A stretch of 26,616 bases of DNA from JBCDGZ01 sp038750655 (lineage in GTDB: Bacteria > Bacteroidota > Bacteroidia > Chitinophagales > Saprospiraceae), in contig JBCDGZ010000113.1 in the NCBI GenBank assembly GCA_038750655.1, forward strand, positions 1-26,616. The letters are read 5' to 3'. The position numbers and the translations under genes were made by a program. Of the stretch, positions 8,291 through 16,600 are shown in pieces; positions within the stretch are counted from its first letter, which is position 1, and every line of letters starts with the position of its first letter. The notes below the pieces were generated by a model. It was given only the letters and a program-made list of their open reading frames with translations. It did not search any database and was not told where the DNA came from.

Positions 8291-9030
8291 ACCCTATGAG
8301 AGCCATCTTAGTTGATGATGAAGAAGACAGCAGAGAAATTGTCAAGCATTACCTCCAAGAGCACTTTCCTACCATACGGATCAGCGCCGAAGCGGACACG
8401 GTGCAATCCGCCCTCGCGGCAATTCAACAGCATGATTTCGAACTGCTCTTCCTTGACATCCAACTGCCGGATGGCAACGGCTTTGACCTGCTGAAGCAAC
8501 TGCCCAACTTCACCTTCGATGTCATTTTCATCACCGCCCATACCCACTATGCCCTTCCCGCCATCAAAGCACACGCCTTAGATTATCTCGTCAAACCGCT
8601 GGACCGGGCGCCTTTCCGAGCAGCAGTAGAAACGTTTTTGCAAAAAAAGGCCAAAGCACCAAACTTACAGACCCTCCTGAACAGCTTCCTCCAACAAACA
8701 CAGGAAACACAAATCACCCTCCCCACGCTCACCGGCTTTAAGGTAGTCAATACCAATGAAATCATTCGGCTCGAATCCAATGGCAATTACACCCTCGTTC
8801 ATTGCATGGATGGCAGCAGCACCCTGGTTTCTAAGCCCCTCAAAGTTTACGAGAAGGCATTACCAATAGCGAGTTTTTGTCGAATCCACCATTCGCATAT
8901 TGTCAATATTTACTGCATTAAGGAATACATCAGAGGCCGTGGCGGGCAGGTTATTCTCCAAGATGGCAGCACGCTGAGTGTTTCTGAGAACAAAAGAAAG
9001 GTTTTATTGAAGTACTGGCAAAAAGAATAG
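8287..9030 (+). CDS. LytTR-family response regulator
   Basis: The 247-residue cytoplasmic transcription regulator pairs with the preceding kinase. Its ATG overlaps the kinase stop (ATGA), which implies translational coupling; a second in-frame ATG lies at 8296. The receiver domain covers about 4-120, with acidic pocket D10/D11, phospho-acceptor D57 in LFLDIQLPDG, T83 and K103 in DYLVKPL. A linker follows to about 140. The LytTR DNA-binding domain covers about 142-247, with IIRLESNGNYTLVH and the signature FCRIHHSHIVN. Established knowledge: LytTR proteins bind paired direct repeats upstream of their targets. Likely targets are nearby, either the divergent GH64-like gene or the lipoprotein gene after it, but I found no convincing paired site by eye. 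Confidence 0.93.
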   Translation: MNPMRAILVDDEEDSREIVKHYLQEHFPTIRISAEADTVQSALAAIQQHDFELLFLDIQLPDGNGFDLLKQLPNFTFDVIFITAHTHYALPAIKAHALDYLVKPLDRAPFRAAVETFLQKKAKAPNLQTLLNSFLQQTQETQITLPTLTGFKVVNTNEIIRLESNGNYTLVHCMDGSSTLVSKPLKVYEKALPIASFCRIHHSHIVNIYCIKEYIRGRGGQVILQDGSTLSVSENKRKVLLKYWQKE

Positions 9031-9100
9031 CCCCGACCTTCGCCACAGTTATCACACCATTCTGCATCAGTATACATTGACTCCACGTACTTATGCACTC

Positions 9101-9134
9101 TTGATTGTCCCTGCTTCCATTCTCCACTAATTTG
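9101..9134 (+). promoter_or_regulatory. Candidate promoter of the lipoprotein gene
   Basis: TTG at 9105-9107, a 20-base spacer, then TAATTTG at 9128-9134 followed by CG, similar to the glyA box TAATTTTGCG but one T shorter. The leader would be about 60 bases. No terminator was seen between the response regulator and this gene, so read-through from the kinase operon is also possible. Confidence 0.3.
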
Positions 9135-9201
9135 CGAGCACAATACGAAAACGGCTAAAGTTCAAAGCCGATTCATTTCCTAACTCCTAAATCTAATTTT
9201 C

Positions 9202-9783
9202 ATGAGAGATTTTAAATCACTATTCGCTATTTTGCTCCCTTGTTTATTCCTTTTCTTAACGGCTTGTGATAAAGAAAGCCTAGAGACCCCAGAGGAAGCC
9301 ACCCCTCAAGAGGCCTTCCAAGCCCGTGTCGAGCCAGGGGAAATGATTTGGTCTTACTCCCGGGATACCCCCTCGACAGCCTGCGGCGACCCCGACTTCT
9401 CCGTCTGCTACACCGATTTTGACCCCGCCATCCATGGGGACAATCAGAGCTGTGGCATATTCACTATCGATACTGGTGGTAATCTGACCTTTAATTTCGA
9501 TCGCTACAGTTTAGAGGAAAGTATCCTGGACGACCTTTACACGACCCAGAATTTTGGTGTTCAGAAACCCATCGAGTTTACAATCGAAGAAATTGCGCCT
9601 TATTATACCGCAGCAGGCTTACCCGTACCCCAAGCATCGGTTATCCTACGGCCTGGCGACTATCCGGTCTACTTTGAAGGGGAGATCCCTAAAGGTCCTG
9701 ACTATCCGAATCCAGTGAGAGGCCGGGTGGTGATCAGTCCTGACGGCAGTGATGTCTTTTACCGCATTTGGACCACAGAATAG
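9202..9783 (+). CDS. Lipoprotein of unknown function
   Basis: The 193-residue product has a clear lipoprotein signal: charged start MRDFK, a hydrophobic run and lipobox LTAC with acylated C22, followed by D23. The Asp at +2 is an inner-membrane retention signal in Enterobacteria, but this rule does not carry over to Bacteroidota. The mature part is acidic, proline-rich at first (about 28-40), then appears all-beta, with Cys at about 55, 63 and 73, which could allow a disulphide. I do not recognise the family. It lies 171 bases after the LytTR regulator in the same direction and converges on the giant RHS gene, so it could be part of the regulon, but nothing in the protein shows this. Confidence 0.75.
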   Translation: MRDFKSLFAILLPCLFLFLTACDKESLETPEEATPQEAFQARVEPGEMIWSYSRDTPSTACGDPDFSVCYTDFDPAIHGDNQSCGIFTIDTGGNLTFNFDRYSLEESILDDLYTTQNFGVQKPIEFTIEEIAPYYTAAGLPVPQASVILRPGDYPVYFEGEIPKGPDYPNPVRGRVVISPDGSDVFYRIWTTE

Positions 9784-9812
9784 CCCAAAAATCCGCTCTT
9801 CTCCCGGTCATC

Positions 9813-9870
9813 CAGGGCGCTTTAACTAAAATTCCTATCGATGGCCCTGAAGTAACACCAACGATAGGAA
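9813..9870. repeat. Two interlocking inverted repeats
   Basis: TTCCTATCG (9832-9840) and CGATAGGAA (9862-9870) form a 9-bp stem around a 21-base loop. CAGGGC (9813-9818) and GCCCTG (9844-9849) form a second stem. The second stem encloses the left arm of the first and ends in its loop, which is a pseudoknot arrangement. They lie in the 3' region after the lipoprotein stop, before the strong hairpin at 9928. Confidence 0.45.
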
Positions 9871-9927
9871 AAATGAAAGTTAAAAAGTTAAGTACAAGAT
9901 ACGGGATTTTTGGGAGAGATATTGGAA

Positions 9928-9963
9928 AAACGCCGTGTCTTCTTTACGGAAGACACGGCGTTT
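9928..9963. terminator. Bidirectional terminator made from a GCCGTGTC palindrome
   Basis: Arms of 15 bases (9928-9942 and 9949-9963) pair perfectly around a six-base loop. Each strand has an A run before the stem and a T run at its end (AAAAACGCC and GGCGTTTG). It sits between the convergent lipoprotein gene and the RHS gene, 17 bases from the RHS stop, so it can end both transcripts. The arm core CGCCGTGTC is shared with hairpins at 18064-18087 and 26386-26413. Confidence 0.8.
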
Positions 9964-9980
9964 GTTAATAAGTTTACATT

Positions 9981-10634
9981 CTACTGACTTCCCCCCCATC
10001 CTCGGTGTCGAGTGGCTTTTACTCTTCTCATTTTACTGTATTCTTTAATTGCAGCAATATTGACTCGTCGACCCTCTCTCCGAAGATATTCATTCTTCAT
10101 TGTTAGATTACCACTAATCCCAACTCCTCTTGATCCTGTCTCTCCTATTTTCACATGAAATATTCCGGGACCTCCATCGTATAGGACAGTTGTAGCCGTA
10201 AGGGCAATTTTTTGTTTTACTGAAAATGACTTCTGGGTCTTCCCTGATGAAGTTGTTGTCTCAGTAGTATTTGTTTCCGATTTCCAAGTCCGACCTCCTG
10301 TGCTTCCTTTGATAGGACCTTTTCCAGCCTCAATGGAAGGGTATTCGTAGGTATCGGTAACCGTTGAATTTGTGGTTTTCTCCGAATTATTCGAAACCTC
10401 CCCTTCTTGGAAGGTGACAGTAAGTTGTTCATCTTTAAAACTACCGCTAGCACTTATCACCGAACCTTCATTTGAAGTAATGGAGACGGATACAGTAGCT
10501 GTGGACAAATCATATGTCTTCAATTCCTCAGAATATTGAAAGCTAATTGATACATCAGCAGTAACAAGCTGTTCTCCATTCCTGCTTGCTGTAACTTCGG
10601 TTTTTATAACAAACGGGTCGTGATTTTCGGGCGA
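9981..10634 (-). other. RHS tip module, residues 2438-2654
   Basis: The part of the RHS gene after the DPDGR core motif differs from the rest in base content. My hand counts give 23 G+C in 60 bases at 10021-10080 and 23 in 60 at 10381-10440, against 41 in 60 at 10801-10860 in the core. The encoded tip begins with a Ser/Thr-rich, probably beta-stranded part (2438-2575). It ends in a strongly basic segment (REGRR, KMRRVKATRHRGW) with GGSQ at the terminus. This is the pattern of an exchangeable RHS tip, but its function cannot be assigned. Confidence 0.6.
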
Positions 10635-13600
10635 ACGCCCGTCTGGGTCAATGAACCGCACCGGATTCCCCAACACATAATTATAATCACTCCAAGCCGG
10701 AAACTCCATCGCCAACGGATCAAGACTCAAAAACCGCCCAATATCGGCATCATAAAAACGGGCGCCTCGGTAATCCAGCCCCGTCTCCACATCGCGCTCG
10801 TGCTGGGTCGTCAGGTAGCGCTCGGGGGCGCCGTTGACGAACTCTCGGAGGGTCTTGCCGTAGGGGTAATAGTCACCGGCGTATTGCAGGGTGTAGACCA
10901 CCGAGCTGCCACTATGGGCGCAGACGTTCGTGGTGTAGACCACTCGGGTGTTGCCGAGGTGATCATCGACATAGAAGGAGAGATCGGGGGCGTTGGTAGT
11001 GGAGGAACGGCTGGCGGAGGAGGTGCCCTCGGCCCGGCTTCTGGTACTCCCGCCGCCACCGCCGCCTAGATCACCGGGGTCGGGCAAGACATCTAAGGTG
11101 TGGTGCTTGATCTTGGCCACACGGCTGGAGCCGTAGACCATCCACTCCAGCTCGCCGCTGAGGTAGTCATAAACGCCCAGCTCGCGGCCGGAGGCATCAC
11201 GGAGGTAAAAGACCTTCTGGATGACCGGAGGTAAGTTGCCCGGAGACTCCCGCTTGAAAATCCGCTGATCATTCGCATCGTAGAGATAACCGATCGTACG
11301 GCTATAGGCGCCTTTGATTACCTCCCAGGGTAAGTTGGCCCGCCCGTACTTCGTCAATCCGATGTCCAGCTTAGTGTCCGTTACAACATTACCATTGGCA
11401 TCATACGTAATATCGCGATCTGGTGTTTGAGGAGCCCCACCGACACCTAGATTCTTCACCTTGTACAAGCGATTGTTGCCCGGTTGGTAGGCATAGGTAT
11501 AGCGATCTAGATGCAGGTTGGAGGAAGCATCACGCCCCCATCGGAAAAGCTGTCTAAAATTCCCTATTTTATCATAAGAGTAAATGACGCCACCAAAGTC
11601 GCCAGGGGCATTATCGTAGCCCTGCGCACTGATCAAGCGATTCTGCCCATCGTACTTATAATTATAAGCAAAAGTCCCCGTGAAATTTCCTGGATCATTA
11701 ACCGCATTGTTGAGCTTGTAGACCCCTCGATTGGTGTTGATGTTGCCATTGTAGTTGCTCGATTGGTTGATAAGATGATCGGCAAAGTGATTATTGTCGT
11801 AATAGAGATACTGATCATACAAATGACTGTACATATTCGTCAGGCGGAAGCGATCATCGTATAGATACAACATATTATCGACCATAACATCCTTACAAGT
11901 GGGGCCCTCACTATCAAAATAGCGCTTAAACTTCAGCTGATCGGTCAGTGCCCAATAGTGGAAATCGGCTATTTTATATGCCTGATTATCGATGCCATTG
12001 TTGACGTAAACTTCCGAGAGTTGACTCTTGCGATTGTAGTTGTAGGCAAACCTGTAATCGTGCGATCCATTGGCGTTGAGGTCGACATACTGCTGTCGAT
12101 TATTCCCCAAAAAGTCATACAATGGATAATCAATTTTCACCGAATGACCCGGACTACTAGCGGTGATGCCCAGATAGTTGAACTGGCTCATTTCCCATTT
12201 CATAAATCCATCTTCATCGTAGGAAAAGCTCCGCATCTCGACAGGCTTACCCAACAGATCATAACTGATCGCCAGGGTCAACCTACCTTCAGAGTAGGTT
12301 ACATCCCCCAGAAGGTGCGAACTGGCATTGGGCTCAAATAAAGCGACCAAAGCAGGATCATCGGGGGTTCCATCATTATAGGTATCGTGGTAAAACCAGC
12401 GCTTCTCCAAACGGGTTTGGGTGCTGCTAAAGAGACTTTTGTAGAGCGTCATATCTCTATTGTTCACCCAATGCGCCCCATCGGTAGAAAAGACGACAAT
12501 CCCGTTGCCCGAAAAGGTCCTCGCCTGTCGGGTGGTCCGACCGTGTGCATCGTATTCATACAAGCGAATGGCATTGTTGGCATCCCGCTCGCCGATCAAT
12601 AATCCCGATTGATCATAACCGTAGTCCGTTTCTCCATCATCAACCGTTGACCGGTAAAACAGTTGGCCTAAATAGTTGTAATCATACTCCGAAACTTGTC
12701 CATTTGGATTGTACGTTTCAACTAGGTTGCCTTGCGCATTGTACAGGAAAGTGGTAGCCGATAGGCCATAGTTGCTGATCGAAGCCACCTTCTGGCCAAT
12801 GGCATTACTGTATTCAACGATGGGTTTTCCATCCTCATCCGTTATCGTTGTTTTGAAAAATACCGAGCCAGCTGGGACGAACGCCGTTTGTTGTGCAGTC
12901 GCTAGGTCCGCTTGCAATACAGTGGCCGATACCAAACAGTAATCATTGGTTACGATATGCGTGCCGTTAATATCCTCTCCGTTCTTACTGCTTTTTAGCA
13001 TTCTTCCTGAATGCCTATCCTCGTAGAGGAACTGACTGTGTACCGTTGGATCAAAATTGACCGGCAGGTCGACGATGGGCTGCCCCGTAGTGCTCGCAAT
13101 AGGTTTGAATTGGACACTGGGCCGATCCCAGTTATCGTAGAGGGTATTGCTCAAATGTTCATTGCCATCTCTTAAAACGGCGATCTCGCGCCCCAGCGGA
13201 TCAACAAAAGTCCGCTCCTGCCAGGAGCTGTCTGCGGTAACCCAGTTGGTGGTATTGACAAAATTCTGATTGGCGCGGGCAGAGAAGCCTTGAATTTGGT
13301 TATCCCAAAAACTGTACTCCACCTTCTGTAGCTGATCCCCATTGCGGAAGCTCTCCGTCAAACGGCCAAAATTATCGTAGGTGTACCTCAACTCCGTTCC
13401 ATTGGGATCATCGACCTTCCAAACTGCATTATGAGGCCAATAGTCGTACTTCGTAATTAGGCGGTCTGAGCGGCCCCAGCCCACCGTTACAGAATCAGGA
13501 AGAGCAGGATTGTTGTTCAAAACTACCCGTATCAATGCTTCGTACCCATCTATGCAGTCCTTATACTGTATGATATGCAGGTCACCATAATGGTATCGAG

Positions 13601-16600
13601 TAAGCAAATCCCGCTCGTTGCGCTCTAGTGCAATTTGTCCAAATTCATTGCGTTCTTCAATGGTTTGTACGACTAGGGTATTTACTGGATAATCGGGGGT
13701 AAAGGCTTGCCCCGTGGGGTCGAAAGTGAGTACGCCATTCCCCGAGGCGACCTGCTGCAATACTTTGTGGAGCATAATTTTACCCATCAATGTATTGTTG
13801 GCGTAGGCCGCGATGTCTGGGTCATCATAAGGATTGGTATTGGCAGCGATGGCATTGTCATAATCATCCCAATAATCGCCAGGGTCTGTTCCTGTACTTC
13901 TTGAACAGGGGCAGTAAAGATAAGGGATGGTAGGATGTGGACAGTAAATACTCAGATCGGGTACGGGGGTATCGCCTTTGACGATGATGCAGGGGTCTTC
14001 ATTGGGGATGTTGTTTCCGCCGCCGCCGGTACCGCCGGTGAGGATGTCTCCACCATCACAGGGCCAAGTCACCCCATTATCAACCGTTTCGATGGTGACG
14101 GGCGCGCGGTTGTTTTCCCAATCGTCGTGGTACTCGTAGAAAGTAGAAGCAACGTGCGTCCCTCCACTACCGCCCCGTTGGGAGACTCGCTTCTGGAAGG
14201 GCAGCCCTCTGACCTTTTTGAATTCAAAAATATCGTGGAGTATCTTGAAATTAGGATTCACCCTGTAGTTATTCGATACATCCTGGTAGGTACTCACATT
14301 CGCCAGATCGTAAAAATAAAAGTACTCTTCCTCCGTAAACGCATTGGGTAATTGAGGAGAATACGACTTGCGGCGATACAATTGCCAGGAAGGCTCCCAT
14401 TGTAGCAAATATTCTCCCTGGTCGACCAAAGCCCCTAGCGCTCCATATCCCCCGGAGCTGGAACGCCCTCGATAATTGGCATCGAAATACTCGTATTCTG
14501 TAATCGTATGGATATGATTATTTAGGGAATCACTACCCGGGCAGGTGTTGTCAAATACCTTACTTTCTTCTCGTGTCTTTTTAATAAAATAGCTATTGAG
14601 GTAGGTCGCCCGACTCCCCTCCAGGTGGCTCACCTCCCTAAAGTCAAAAGAATTCGCCGCTTTGTAGCCGGAGGTAATCGAATTGATGTCTGGAGAGCGT
14701 CCTCCTATATCTATACTATAATTCGTACTAGTAGAGGTACCCCAGGTATCTACAAGACCATAGTAAGTCTGCAAGTTGGTGGAGTTGAAATAGTCCTGAG
14801 GAGCGATGGTAGGTTTTCCCCAAAAAGTATAATATTCTTCATAATCATAATTAGGGAAGGTAAAGCGATTGGTAGGGCTTTCAAAGGCCAGCACAATCTC
14901 ATAATCGGTCGTCTGTTCTTGCTCCAACAGGCCTGCGGCATCATACTGCTCCTGCTTGTACAGCTTCCCCCAAAGCAAAGAAGCGTCCTCATTCGTGTAG
15001 TGATAAATCTTGGTTCTCAATCGAGCACCATTGTTATCCGGCCCCAGCACCTCCGAAGTACCAAAGCCACCTTTCACACTCGAAGTCGGATCATAAGCGT
15101 AGTTTTCAGGAAGCGGAATATCATCCGAATAAGCCTCAAAATCACTGAAGGTGTAGTCCCACTCTTTCCAGCTAGTGCGATCCCTAATTTTCATCTTGTC
15201 TACCACCATGTAGGTCTGGTAAGAATAAGGCAGCACCTTTCCGACGGTCGATCCACAACCTCCTCCCGAGGGACCGTTCAACTCAGCAGGCCGAGGCCTG
15301 TAGTTGTAGCCAATCAAAGTATAAGAGGTTGATCCCGCAGTGCTGACCCCTCCCCCAGTTTCTGGATCGCCGAGCGAGGCATAGTCCAGCTCTATCTCCC
15401 GACCAATTTCGTCGGTAATTTTTTCCAGCAAAACAAAATTGGAATTGTACCGCGTGTAACTTAACGGTGCATAAGGGTCTAATGGCGTTGAAGGAGTGTT
15501 GTTCCATTGCCCGAGTGGTGCATACTCCAAATGAGTCGTTGGCGCATCATCCAAAGAAGAGAGGGTCCCATCGATAGGCATTCGTCTGATCTTTTTTAAC
15601 ACCACCACATTGCGCTGATCTTTATAGTAAGAATCCAGCTGGCTCATCCCGTCCGGCGACTCTGTGCTGACATAGCGATCGACGACCTCAAAATCGTATT
15701 CAAAGTGAAGCACACTTTGCTCGTGCCATACCCCCTCCTCCAATACCTCAGGGATGCTGGCACCACCGGCAAAGACCAGCTTGGTGACAGACTTGAGCAT
15801 ATAAGGATTCTTAGCAATCCGAGTAATCTTGGCATTACTCAGAAAGAGATAAGGGACATTATACAATGGATCGTCTGGAGCAATGTGATGACTCAGGGTT
15901 GGAATATTGGAATAGTCAGGATTGACAACTTGATCATTCCACCAAAAGTTTCTCGCCGTATTACTCCCACAACCATTGGCTAAAAAATTAATATCTGGAT
16001 CAATGACCCCATAAAAGTCATTAGCTAGATACCAGGGCGCACCAACACCAAAATTGGAAGGAACAGGATCACCAGAATACAAGGCTTTTTGAGCATTATA
16101 ATCCGTAGCAGGATTATTCTCCGTAAAATAGGCATTCGTTACATAGGGTACAGCAGGATAAATGGGGCCGCCACTACCACAGGAAATCATATCTATTCTG
16201 TCGGTGCTGTGGTCCAAATCTGCATTAGCAGGGCCTACTTGAATGTTGAAACCCTCGAAATGAGCGGGGTTATTCGGCATCACAAAAGTATGCTCAATCT
16301 GAGTCAGGCCCGCATTGGAAGCATCACCACTCACCCATTTTACCGATTGATTAAAGGAGGAGGCCACTGATTGAGAGGTGGTCCGCTCATAGCAATTGGC
16401 ATCAATAAAGCCTGGAAAAGTTAGGCCGACATCTTTTTGGTCCCCTGTAGCCAGGTTAATATCAAAAAGGCAAGTAGGGTGAAACCCCTGAGGTTCCGTA
16501 TTTTTGATTTCTAGCTCTACCTTATACGTATCTCCACTCGGCATATCTCCGTCCTCCACTTTCCCGACACGAGGAGATTCCAGATAGCTGTGTTTGAAGG

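Noticed and set aside
9768..9968. 66-codon plus-strand frame overlapping the lipoprotein stop
   Set aside because: It runs through both inverted-repeat structures and the terminator at 9928, so its protein is an accident of palindromic DNA.
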